From: Adhaeribacter sp.
Lineage (GTDB): Bacteria; Bacteroidota; Bacteroidia; Cytophagales; Hymenobacteraceae
Assembly: GCA_028288395.1 (NCBI GenBank)
Contig: JAQBNV010000025.1
Span: 1-6,513, forward strand
Direction of reading: 5' to 3'
DNA length: 6,513 nt
The notes below the pieces were generated by a model. The model saw only the letters and a program-made list of their open reading frames with translations. It did not search any database and was not told where the DNA came from. The position numbers and the translations under genes were made by a program. Positions 1-6,227 of the stretch are shown in pieces; positions within the stretch are counted from its first letter, which is position 1; each line of letters starts with the position of its first letter.

Positions 1-229
1 ATCCTGTATTACTTTTCATCGTTTAAGGCTGCTTTACACGTTAAGTTTATTTAGAATAATAGATTTCCAAAATCGAAGTAAAATATATTAAGTTACTCGT
101 TTGCTTATACGTGAAGTACCCAAACAATCGTTGTACCCCTAAACTTTAATCTTAATTAAAAACCGTTACGACTACGCACAAGGAGAATATTTATTATTTG
201 CCAGCTTAGTGGAAATGGAAGCTAAATTT

Positions 230-571
230 ATGAGGGAATATATTGAGTGGCCGGAATTCGAAAAAGTTGATATCCGCGCAGGCACCATTGTGGATGTGCA
301 GGATTTCAAGGAGGCCCGCCGGCCGGCTTACAAAATTAAAGTAGATTTGGGCCCGGAACTAGGCATAAAAAAATCGAGTGCGCAACTAACGGTAAACTAT
401 ACGAAAGAAGCTTTATTGGGGCAGCAGGTTATTTGCGTGGTAAATTTTAAACCTAAACAAATAGCAAATTTCATATCCGAAATACTTATTACCGGCTTTC
501 CGGATGCAAATCAAGCGATAATATTAGCCCAACCGGCCGTGCCGATACCTAATGGCGGTAAATTATTTTGA
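230..571 (+). CDS. csaA: CsaA-like tRNA-binding domain protein (export-related chaperone)
   Basis: This is a single OB-fold tRNA-binding domain of about 113 residues, which matches the usual 110-residue length of CsaA. CsaA proteins are dimeric cytoplasmic chaperones linked to protein export, related to the C-terminal domain of methionyl-tRNA synthetase. Visible family features, counted from the ATG at 230, are FEKVDIRAGTIV (10-21), EARRPAYKIKVDLG (28-41), GIKKSSAQLT (45-54), VVNFKPKQIANF (70-81) and the closing PNGGKLF. The common GFKSE stretch is written NFISE here. I chose the ATG at 230 because it gives the family length; an in-frame ATG at 215 and GTG at 209 would add 5 or 7 residues. 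An AAGGAG at 180-185 is too far from any of these starts to decide. The stop overlaps that of the convergent lipoprotein gene by 9 bp. Whether it chaperones exported proteins or mainly binds tRNA cannot be told from sequence. Confidence 0.85.
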   Translation: MREYIEWPEFEKVDIRAGTIVDVQDFKEARRPAYKIKVDLGPELGIKKSSAQLTVNYTKEALLGQQVICVVNFKPKQIANFISEILITGFPDANQAIILAQPAVPIPNGGKLF

Positions 572-934
572 TACTCTTAACGAATCTTTGGGCTTATCAA
601 ATTCTACTTCCTGCACGGTAAGGCTGTCGATAACTTTTTCGTAGATTTTATCCAGCTCACTTACGTTTTGCAGATAGTAATCATAACTTTTATAAAATTC
701 TGCCTGACTGATGCCGTGTTTTTTTAGTATCCGGCCCTGCAATTCTTTGTAATAAACCGCGCCGGTATCCAGCATAATTCCCATTCGTTCGATGCGGGCT
801 TCGGCAACGTGTAAATCAAATAATATTCCGGTCATTTTCTTTTCCGGTATTAATTTTGGTGGCGGCGGACTAAGCGGGGAAGTACAGGCATAAAAGAGTA
901 AACCGGCAGCAAGAATTAAGAAAGCTTTTTTCAC
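563..934 (-). CDS. DUF4296 domain-containing lipoprotein
   Basis: A 123-residue predicted lipoprotein. The N-terminus MKKAFLILAAGLLFYAC is a lysine-rich start, a hydrophobic stretch and a lipidation cysteine at residue 17, so it should be anchored in the envelope after signal peptidase II cleavage. A proline-rich linker (PLSPPPP) is followed by the DUF4296 signature: KLIPEKKMTGILFDLHVAEAR (27-47), then KKHGISQAEFYKSYDYY (71-87) and an amphipathic helix DKIYEKVIDSL. DUF4296 is a Bacteroidota family without an established function. The start is a GTG (932-934); an in-frame stop lies shortly upstream, so no longer ATG version exists. It converges on csaA with interlocked stops and is divergent from the DUF58 gene, with 61 bp between the starts that must hold both promoters. 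I cannot assign a specific role. Confidence 0.85.
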   Translation of the reverse strand: MKKAFLILAAGLLFYACTSPLSPPPPKLIPEKKMTGILFDLHVAEARIERMGIMLDTGAVYYKELQGRILKKHGISQAEFYKSYDYYLQNVSELDKIYEKVIDSLTVQEVEFDKPKDSLRVSK

Positions 935-995
935 GGGGGAAAATTAAAGATTTAGTTTTACTTTTAAAATAATAACGCGCCCGGCATCCGAAAGT

Positions 996-1874
996 ATGAA
1001 AGAGTTAATTAAAAAATTGCAGAAGTACGAAATCCGGATCCGCAAGGTAATCAATGATCAGATGCACGGTGACTTTCATTCGGTTTTTAAAGGTACGGGC
1101 CTGGAATTTGACGACGTGCGGGCTTACCAGTACGGCGATGACGTGCGGGCCATCGACTGGAACGTATCGGCCAAAGGCCACGGCACCTTTATAAAAACCT
1201 ACCGGGAAGAGAAAGAACAATCGGTTTTCCTGATTCTGGATGTAAGCGCCTCGCAGGCCATTGGTACCTGCGGTCAGCAAAAGATAGATGTGGGTAAAGA
1301 AATCTGCGGCGTACTGGCCCTGGCGGCGGCCCGGCAAACCAGCCAGATTGGCATGCTGTGCATCAGCGACCAGAAAGAAAAATATATTAAACCCGGCCGG
1401 GGCAACGATCACGCTTTTTCGATGATAAAAGCTTTGTTTGATTTAAAGCCGGCTTCCCAAAAAACCGACCTGGCCGGCGGCATAAAATTAGCCTTAAACT
1501 TGATTAAGCGCCGCAGCCTTATTTTATTAATTTCGGATTTTATAGATATTAATTATGAACGCGAAATGGGCATGCTGGCCCGCAAACACGATTTGGTTGT
1601 AATTCAGTTAATGGACAAGCGGGAAAAGAAGCTTCCGGCGATGGGTATTATTCCGTTGCTCGACAAAGAAACCGGCCGGACGGTATGGGTTAATACCTCT
1701 TCGGCGCAATTTCAGGAAACCTATTTGGCCACCACCGAAGGAAATCAGGAGAAAATTGCTAAGATTTGCCGGAAACATCAGGCCAACAACCTGACCATTT
1801 ACACCGATGATGATTATGTGCCGCAACTGGTTAATTTGTTCAGGCTCCGGAATAAAATCAGGAAAAGTGTTTAA
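996..1874 (+). CDS. DUF58 family vWA-fold protein, first gene of a Bat-type operon
   Basis: A 292-residue soluble DUF58 protein with no signal peptide or membrane segment. The family core is clear: HGDFHSVFKGTGLEF (24-38), DDVRAYQYGDDVRAIDWNVS (39-58), FIKTYREEKEQ (65-75), then a vWA-like domain. Its metal-ion-dependent adhesion site (MIDAS) residues are DVSAS (D82, S84, S86), probably T157 in KTDLAGGI, and D181 in LLISDF. In this superfamily such proteins act with MoxR AAA+ ATPases and Bat-type vWA membrane proteins, probably in assembly or activation of envelope or metal-dependent complexes; that role is family knowledge and not shown here. The gene opens the three-gene operon, and its last codons overlap the GTG start of the next gene, which suggests translational coupling. 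No moxR gene lies upstream in this window: the neighbour is the divergent lipoprotein. Confidence 0.9.
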   Translation: MKELIKKLQKYEIRIRKVINDQMHGDFHSVFKGTGLEFDDVRAYQYGDDVRAIDWNVSAKGHGTFIKTYREEKEQSVFLILDVSASQAIGTCGQQKIDVGKEICGVLALAAARQTSQIGMLCISDQKEKYIKPGRGNDHAFSMIKALFDLKPASQKTDLAGGIKLALNLIKRRSLILLISDFIDINYEREMGMLARKHDLVVIQLMDKREKKLPAMGIIPLLDKETGRTVWVNTSSAQFQETYLATTEGNQEKIAKICRKHQANNLTIYTDDDYVPQLVNLFRLRNKIRKSV

Positions 1875-2808
1875 AACCTTGCTGCTCCAGCTCTGCTTAT
1901 TGCCCTTTATAGGGTGGGCGCAAAATTCACATGCTCCCGATGACCGCCCGCAGGGAATATTCCAGGACGACACGGTTAAATTAGGCCAGGAGCTGAAGTA
2001 TCTTTTTTATTACCGGCACCGCCCTAACGACGAAATTATTTTTCCGGATTCGACTTTTAATTTTTCTCCGTTCGAATACGTGAGCCGGCAATATTTTCCG
2101 ACCCGCACGGTCAATGGCTGGAGCCTTGATAGCGCCGTCTATATATTCCGCACTTTTAGCATCGACCCGGTACAAACGCTGGCGCTCCCGGTTTTTGCCC
2201 TCCAGAACCAGGACACAATTACGGTTTCGTCCCAACCCGCCGAAGTGTACCTGCAGCAACTGGTAAAAGGGCCGATAGAAGCAGCGCAATTAAAGGACCA
2301 GACAGCGCTCGTACCTATTCCCGAACGTTTTAATTTTGCTTATTGGCTGATTGCTTCCGGCGTATTGGTTTTGCTAACGGTACTCATCTGGATATTATTC
2401 GGCCAGAAAATTATAACCCAATACCGCCTTTATGTGCTGCGAAAAGCGCACCAGGCATTTATAAATAAATTCAATATTTTCATCGACCGGTTTAACAAAT
2501 CAGAATCGTTACAGATTGTAGAGCAAGCGATTACGCTTTGGAAAAATTATTTAACTGGCCTGGAAGGCAATGCCATCAATAGTTTTACCACAAAAGAAAT
2601 AGCGGCTTATTACAACGACGACGAAGACGTAACTACCGCCTTGCGCCTATTCGATAAAGCGATTTACGGCAATATTGTTTCGGATAAATCTTCCGAGACC
2701 ATCATCGCTTTTTTCTTGCTCCACCATTTTGCCGATCGGCGTTATGAATTTGTGAAAAAAATAATTAAACATGCTGGCACCCCTGAAAACGTTGTTCAAC
2801 TGGTTTGA
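1867..2808 (+). CDS. BatD/DUF4381-like single-span membrane protein of the Bat cluster
   Basis: The open frame runs from an ATG at 1807, but I place the start at GTG 1867. From there the protein begins with a textbook signal peptide, MFKTLLLQLCLLPFIGWAQ, likely cleaved after GWA, and the start overlaps the DUF58 stop (GTGTTTAA). The mature 313-residue product has a periplasmic beta-type region of about 135 residues. It contains VKLGQELKYLF, FPDSTFNFSPFEY, YFPTRTVNG and SLDSAVYIFRTF. One transmembrane helix follows at about 159-179 (YWLIASGVLVLLTVLIWILF), then a helical cytoplasmic tail of about 130 residues with LWKNYLTGLEG and SFTTKEIAAYY. That tail resembles the DUF4381/BatD cytoplasmic domain. 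The plan of a receptor-like outside domain, one helix and a cytoplasmic helical domain fits a partner of the vWA proteins on both sides. It overlaps batA by 38 bp. Family placement comes from architecture and context, so it is moderate. Confidence 0.75.
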   Translation: MFKTLLLQLCLLPFIGWAQNSHAPDDRPQGIFQDDTVKLGQELKYLFYYRHRPNDEIIFPDSTFNFSPFEYVSRQYFPTRTVNGWSLDSAVYIFRTFSIDPVQTLALPVFALQNQDTITVSSQPAEVYLQQLVKGPIEAAQLKDQTALVPIPERFNFAYWLIASGVLVLLTVLIWILFGQKIITQYRLYVLRKAHQAFINKFNIFIDRFNKSESLQIVEQAITLWKNYLTGLEGNAINSFTTKEIAAYYNDDEDVTTALRLFDKAIYGNIVSDKSSETIIAFFLLHHFADRRYEFVKKIIKHAGTPENVVQLV

Positions 2809-3820
2809 TCTGGATTGGTTTCGGGTTAGTACCTTTAAATCCTTTGAATGGGTGGAGCCGGTATTCCTGTATTTTATACCGGCGGTACCGCTGCTTTTTG
2901 TATTAAGGTGGCTTATCTCGTTAAATGCCCGCCGGCAACTCGAGGTTGCATTTTTTAAAGGCAATATTTCGTGGCACTGGAGCAGTATTTTACGGTTTAT
3001 TCCGGACCTGTATCTCATGGCTTTTGTGATGCTGGTGCTGGTAGCCCTGGCCCGGCCGCAACGAACCGACGAACGGGTAAATCAGTACACCGAAGGCATT
3101 GACCTGATGCTGGTACTGGATACCTCCGGCTCGATGGAACTGAAGGACTTTAAACCAAACCGGCTCGAAGCTGCCAAAGAAGTGGCACTCAATTTTATTA
3201 ACGGCCGCACCCACGATCGCATTGGTCTGGTGGTTTTTGCCGGGTATGCCTATTCGCTTACCCCCCTCACTACCGACTACGACTTGCTCCGGGAAAATAT
3301 TAAATCCATTAAGCTGGGTTTAATTGCGAACGACGGCACGGCCATTGGCAGCGCCCTGGCAGTAGCCATTAACCGCATGCGCGAATCCTCGGCTAAATCT
3401 AAAGTTTGCATCTTAATCAGCGATGGCGAAAATACGGCGGGAAATATTGATCCGGCTACCGCTGCCAAACTAGCCTACGGCTTTAATATTAAAATATATG
3501 CCATTGGCATTGGTAAAAACGGCGTAGTACCGGTGACACAAAATAATGGAAGGATAAATTATGTACAAACCAGGTTAGACGAAGCCACCCTCCGGGAGAT
3601 CGCCCATACGGCCAATGGCGCTTTTTACCAGGCATCAAATAAAAATGCTTTAAATTCAGTATTTAAGAAAATCGATCAACTGGAGAAAGCCGAAATCAAA
3701 GAATCACGCTTCCGGAACACCCACGATTATTACCAGGTTTACCTTAAGTGGGCCATCCTGCTTTTTTTAACCTGGCTATTTCTTAAAAATACTTACCTGG
3801 CCAATGCCCTGGAAGATTAG
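2771..3820 (+). CDS. batA: BatA-type vWA domain membrane protein
   Basis: A 349-residue BatA-type protein (Bacteroides aerotolerance family). Two N-terminal transmembrane segments (about 29-50 and 77-95) bracket a short soluble loop containing LNARRQLEVAFFKGN. A vWA domain follows, with a complete MIDAS: DTSGSM (D117, S119, S121), T190 in DGTAIG, and D218 in LISDGE. A C-terminal transmembrane helix (about 325-341) ends the protein. Conserved Bat sequence includes RPQRTDE, RLEAAKEVALNFI, RIGLVVFAGYAYSLTPLTTDY and IYAIGIGKNG. Bat proteins are thought to form inner-membrane complexes with MoxR ATPases and have been linked to stress tolerance; the mechanism is not settled. It is the last gene of the trio and starts inside the preceding gene. 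In many relatives a second vWA gene (batB), a TPR gene and batD follow directly. Here the coding DNA stops and a repeat-rich spacer begins 14 bp after the stop. Confidence 0.9.
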   Translation: MLAPLKTLFNWFDLDWFRVSTFKSFEWVEPVFLYFIPAVPLLFVLRWLISLNARRQLEVAFFKGNISWHWSSILRFIPDLYLMAFVMLVLVALARPQRTDERVNQYTEGIDLMLVLDTSGSMELKDFKPNRLEAAKEVALNFINGRTHDRIGLVVFAGYAYSLTPLTTDYDLLRENIKSIKLGLIANDGTAIGSALAVAINRMRESSAKSKVCILISDGENTAGNIDPATAAKLAYGFNIKIYAIGIGKNGVVPVTQNNGRINYVQTRLDEATLREIAHTANGAFYQASNKNALNSVFKKIDQLEKAEIKESRFRNTHDYYQVYLKWAILLFLTWLFLKNTYLANALED

Positions 3821-3833
3821 ATTAACGTGAAAG

Positions 3834-3874
3834 GTGGTACGTTATACGTGGTACGTGGTAAGTTTTGAGTTGTA
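3834..3874 (+). repeat. Left arm of an inverted repeat pair (GTGGTACGTT core)
   Basis: This arm starts GTGGTACGTTATACGTGGT and then repeats the heptamer ACGTGGT in tandem (3853-3859) before continuing AAGTTTTGAGTT. It pairs in inverted orientation with 4048-4081. The outer 19 bases match at 18 positions. After leaving out the extra heptamer I count by eye 28 matches over 34 positions. It lies 14 bp after the batA stop. No target-site duplication is apparent outside the two arms. I cannot tell a terminal inverted repeat of a small non-autonomous element from two separate copies of a dispersed intergenic repeat. Confidence 0.7.
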
Positions 3875-3918
3875 AAGTCAAGATTTTGCCCGGTAGTGGT
3901 AAGCCTGCTAAAACAACT

Positions 3919-3974
3919 AATTCTAATTAAAACCTTCATATTTGCGGAAGTTCTAAAGGTTAAAAGGTAGAATT
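3919..3974. repeat. Imperfect inner hairpin inside the repeat-flanked spacer
   Basis: The outer arms AATTCTA (3919-3925) and TAGAATT (3968-3974) pair over 7 bp. The inner arms AACCTT (3931-3936) and AAGGTT (3956-3961) pair over 6 bp, with internal loops of 5 and 6 bases and a 19-base loop. The hairpin is roughly concentric with the outer inverted repeats, its centre being about 11 bp off theirs. The loop holds CATATTTG (3937-3944), which resembles the Bacteroidota -7 box TAnnTTTG at 7 of 8 positions. I see no convincing -33 box. In AT-rich DNA a stem of this quality could arise by chance. Confidence 0.4.
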
Positions 3975-4047
3975 AAAAATTATAGTTTAATTTTCAGCGT
4001 ACTATTTTTAAACACTATTTTTCTTCTTTTAAAATCAGAAATTAATA

Positions 4048-4081
4048 TATAATTTCAAACATACCACGTAAAACGTACCAC
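4048..4081 (-). repeat. Right arm of the inverted repeat pair, ending 10 bp before yggS
   Basis: Read on the minus strand from 4081, this arm runs GTGGTACGTTTTACGTGGT, then ATG and TTTGAAATT. It matches the left arm except for the extra ACGTGGT heptamer found only there. It lies in the immediate 5' leader of yggS, so any transcript of yggS starting upstream would carry it. The arm may therefore affect yggS expression, but no regulatory role is shown. Confidence 0.7.
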
Positions 4082-4091
4082 ACAAAACAAC

Positions 4092-4769
4092 ATGGCTATT
4101 GCGCAAAATATTAATCATTTCCAGGATAAGCTTAAAAATAGCGGTTGCCGGCTGATTGCCGTTTCTAAAACACAACCCTACGAAGCCATCATGGATGCTT
4201 ACAACGCAGGCCAGCGGGTGTTCGGCGAGAATAAGGTTCAGGAGATGGTGGCCAAGCAGGAAACATTGCCAAAGGATATCGAATGGCATTTAATCGGTCA
4301 CCTGCAACGAAATAAAGTTAAATATATTGCGCCTTTCGTGCACACCATTCAATCAGTAGACAGCCTTAAGTTATTACAGGAAATAGAAAAACAAGCGATT
4401 AGATACGACCGCCCCATCAATTGCCTGCTCCAGATTTACATTGCTGAAGAAGAAACCAAATTTGGCTTGTCGGCCGCTGAAGCAAAAGAAATATTAGCCT
4501 CTCCTGAATTCAAGGCGATGGAGCGGGTGCAAATAACCGGCGTAATGGGCATTGCCACCAATACCACTTCCACCACCCAGCTCCGCAAAGAATTCCGTTT
4601 TCTAAAAAATCTTTTCGAAGAATTAAAAAAGGATTTTTTTCAACAGGAGGCCACTTTTAAAGAAATATCGATGGGGATGAGTAGCGATTACGAGCTGGCT
4701 TTGGCCGAAGGCAGTACCATGATTCGGGTAGGAAGTTCTATCTTTGGGGCCAGGAATTATCAGGTATAA
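4092..4769 (+). CDS. yggS: YggS/PLPBP family pyridoxal phosphate-binding protein
   Basis: A 225-residue protein covering the whole YggS (PROSC/PLPBP) family, which folds as an alanine-racemase-like TIM barrel. It binds pyridoxal 5'-phosphate and keeps vitamin B6 and amino/keto acid pools in balance, without a known catalytic reaction. The PLP lysine is K26 in AVSKTQP. Other signatures are VFGENKVQE (43-51), EWHLIGHLQRNK (64-75), the ETKFGL stretch (121-126), ITGVMGIA (148-155), the phosphate-binding SMGMSSDYELAL (193-204) and GSTMIRVGSSIFGAR near the end. The N-terminus is slightly short but complete. The ATG at 4092 has no Shine-Dalgarno, only an A-rich CACAAAACAAC leader, and that leader abuts the inverted repeat arm. 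The stop is 3 bp before the DUF423 start, so the two genes are likely one transcript. Confidence 0.93.
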   Translation: MAIAQNINHFQDKLKNSGCRLIAVSKTQPYEAIMDAYNAGQRVFGENKVQEMVAKQETLPKDIEWHLIGHLQRNKVKYIAPFVHTIQSVDSLKLLQEIEKQAIRYDRPINCLLQIYIAEEETKFGLSAAEAKEILASPEFKAMERVQITGVMGIATNTTSTTQLRKEFRFLKNLFEELKKDFFQQEATFKEISMGMSSDYELALAEGSTMIRVGSSIFGARNYQV

Positions 4770-4772
4770 AAC

Positions 4773-5165
4773 ATGTCGCACAGAAATATATTAGTAGCCG
4801 GGGCGCTAATTGGGGCTTTGGGGGTTATGATTGGGGCTTTCGGGGCGCACGGCCTGGCCGGATTATTAGAAGCGCATAACCGGGTTGATACTTTTGAAAC
4901 GGCAGTAAAATACCACATGTACCACGCCCTGGCTTTGCTACTTACCGGAACCCTGCTATTTCATATACCAGCCAAACCCCTACGGCTGGCGGGTTTATTT
5001 TTTATCATCGGTATCCTTATATTTTCCGGGTCGTTGTATATTCTCTGCCTCACCAATATTTCGTGGCTGGGTGCCATTACGCCCATTGGCGGAGTATTTC
5101 TTATTGCGGGTTGGCTCAGTTTAGGTCACGGCATTTTCCATTCCTGGCCCGGCAAGGTGGTCTGA
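4773..5165 (+). CDS. DUF423 family small membrane protein (YgdD/YwdK-like)
   Basis: A 130-residue integral membrane protein with four predicted helices, at about residues 4-24, 45-65, 70-92 and 99-119. Conserved DUF423 motifs are GAFGAHGL (21-28), DTFETAVKYHMYHALALL (39-56), FSGSLYIL (84-91) and GAITPIGGVFLIAGW (100-114). The family is widespread and has no established biochemical function. The gene starts 3 bp after yggS and ends with tandem in-frame stops (TGA TAA at 5163-5168). Its length is typical and I see no defect. No clear terminator follows; the next recognisable element is the insertion sequence about 180 bp downstream. Confidence 0.92.
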   Translation: MSHRNILVAGALIGALGVMIGAFGAHGLAGLLEAHNRVDTFETAVKYHMYHALALLLTGTLLFHIPAKPLRLAGLFFIIGILIFSGSLYILCLTNISWLGAITPIGGVFLIAGWLSLGHGIFHSWPGKVV

Positions 5166-5225
5166 TAAAGGCTATCATAAAAGATCCAATTAGAGTATAA
5201 TTAACAAATCACCCCTAATCCCTTC

Positions 5226-5235
5226 CAGATATCTG
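5226..5235. repeat. 10-bp perfect palindrome in the spacer before the IS
   Basis: CAGATATCTG is a perfect palindrome, with two further flanking T/A pairs across one mismatch (TTC...AAA). The spacer 5166-5346 otherwise shows no gene, no strong terminator and no RNA gene. The palindrome could be a protein-binding site or chance; nothing in the context decides. Confidence 0.3.
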
Positions 5236-5346
5236 AAACTGCGCATAAAGTAAAAGCAATTTATACCATCTAGTAGGAAGAGTTTTCCATAGTTGAAGAA
5301 AGTTGAGATTAAATGGGAAGGGTAAAGAAAATTATAGTACCTCGAT

Positions 5347-5372
5347 TGATTTAGGCCACGAATCGCACTTTG
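5347..5372. repeat. Putative orfB-side terminal inverted repeat of the IS
   Basis: The sequence beginning TGATTTAGGCCACG is the most plausible outer end, as it starts with TGA and lies close behind the orfB stop. The matching end is outside the window, so this is inference from position and the first three bases. Confidence 0.35.
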
Positions 5373-5381
5373 TTAGTTGAA

Positions 5382-6227
5382 TTAAGCTGCCATCTGATAA
5401 AGGTTAACAGGCTTATTTCGGTTTATTCCCTGGTGGGGCTTCTGGTTGTACTTATCTATCCATTGGCTAATGCCCTGATACAAGGTGATGCCATCATCAG
5501 CCGGGTTCAGGTAAATATGCTGGTATTTAATCGTGCGCCAAAATCTTTCGATGTAAATATTATCCAAAGCCCTGCCTTTGCCATCCATACTGATTCTAAT
5601 CTGCTCCTCTTTGAGGTAATCTACATACTGCTGACAAGTAAACTGGCTACCCTGGTCGCTGTTGACTATCTCTGGCTTACCATGCTCCACCACCGCTGCT
5701 TTGAGCACCTGCAGGCTGGCCTCGGCATCCAGCGTATTAGACAAGCCCCAGCCGACAATATAACGGCTATGTATATCAATCACAGCCGTCAGGTACATGA
5801 ATCCTTTGGCCAGGGGAACATAGGTGATATCGATGGCCCACACCTGATTTACCCGTTCTACTTTCAAGTTCCGCAGCAAGTAAGGATAAATGTACTTTCT
5901 GTCTCCTAACTGCGTCAAATGCTTTCTGGGGTAAATAGGTCGTATGTTGGCCAGACGCATCAATCTTCTTACCCGTTCGTAACCCGCTTTATAGCCTTTA
6001 TCTTCCAGCATGGACTGCATCGTCAGCACCCCGGCCGTTGGTTCTTCTAGTATATGCGCATCCAGGAGTTGCATCATCGCTAAGTTCGTTGCATTTTCCT
6101 GTTTGGGTACATAATAGAAAGAAGCCCGGCAAATCGAGAGCAGGTTGCATTGCTGGCGGATGCTCAATTTATCCTTAGGACTTACCAGCAATTTGCGCTC
6201 AGTTATAGTCCGCGCTTCTTCAAGCTT
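5382..6227 (-). CDS. IS3-family transposase OrfB (catalytic part, reached by -1 frameshift)
   Basis: Counting from the first codon after the frameshift (AAG at 6227-6225), this part has 281 residues. An HTH_21-type region comes first (ILEEPTAGVLTMQSML, then YERVRRLMRLANIRPIYP). The rve integrase core follows, with the catalytic triad D133 (WAIDITYV), D191 (NSDQGSQF) and E227 (NIYIERFW), plus the usual lysine K234 seven residues after the glutamate. The D-to-E spacing of 35 intervening residues is the DD(35)E of the IS3 family. The end, KPHQGINRNKPVNLY, is also typical. The frame stays open back to 6365, but the part before 6227 lies over orfA and reads as non-family sequence, so I take the product to be made as an OrfAB fusion of about 370 residues. 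It performs cut-out/copy-out transposition of the element. No inactivating change is seen. Confidence 0.9.
   Translation of the reverse strand, partial: KLEEARTITERKLLVSPKDKLSIRQQCNLLSICRASFYYVPKQENATNLAMMQLLDAHILEEPTAGVLTMQSMLEDKGYKAGYERVRRLMRLANIRPIYPRKHLTQLGDRKYIYPYLLRNLKVERVNQVWAIDITYVPLAKGFMYLTAVIDIHSRYIVGWGLSNTLDAEASLQVLKAAVVEHGKPEIVNSDQGSQFTCQQYVDYLKEEQIRISMDGKGRALDNIYIERFWRTIKYQHIYLNPADDGITLYQGISQWIDKYNQKPHQGINRNKPVNLYQMAA

Noticed and set aside
116..138. Direct repeat GTACCC (116-121 and 133-138) as an operator
   Set aside because: Only six bases, no symmetry and no link to a known regulator; expected by chance.
180..185. AAGGAG as a Shine-Dalgarno site for csaA
   Set aside because: It lies 23 bases or more from every plausible in-frame start, and no in-frame start codon is nearer. 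Genes of this phylum rarely use such sites.
953..960. TAGTTTTA as the -7 box of the DUF58 operon
   Set aside because: It matches TAnnTTTG at 7 of 8 positions, but there is no convincing -33 element and the region is AT-rich enough for chance matches.
1005..1412. Minus-strand open frame inside the DUF58 gene
   Set aside because: It is a shadow of a clearly conserved gene, with no recognisable domain or start context.
3937..3944. CATATTTG as the yggS promoter -7 box
   Set aside because: It fits TAnnTTTG at 7 of 8 positions, but I find no -33 box, and it would imply a leader of about 140 bases. It is kept only as a remark on the hairpin.
5219..5317. CCCTTCC and GGAAGGG arms as a long hairpin or terminator
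   Set aside because: A seven-base pairing at about 90-base distance with no T-run is too weak.
5370..5909. Plus-strand open frame of 179 codons over the IS
   Set aside because: It is antisense to the well-supported transposase orfB and shows no family features.
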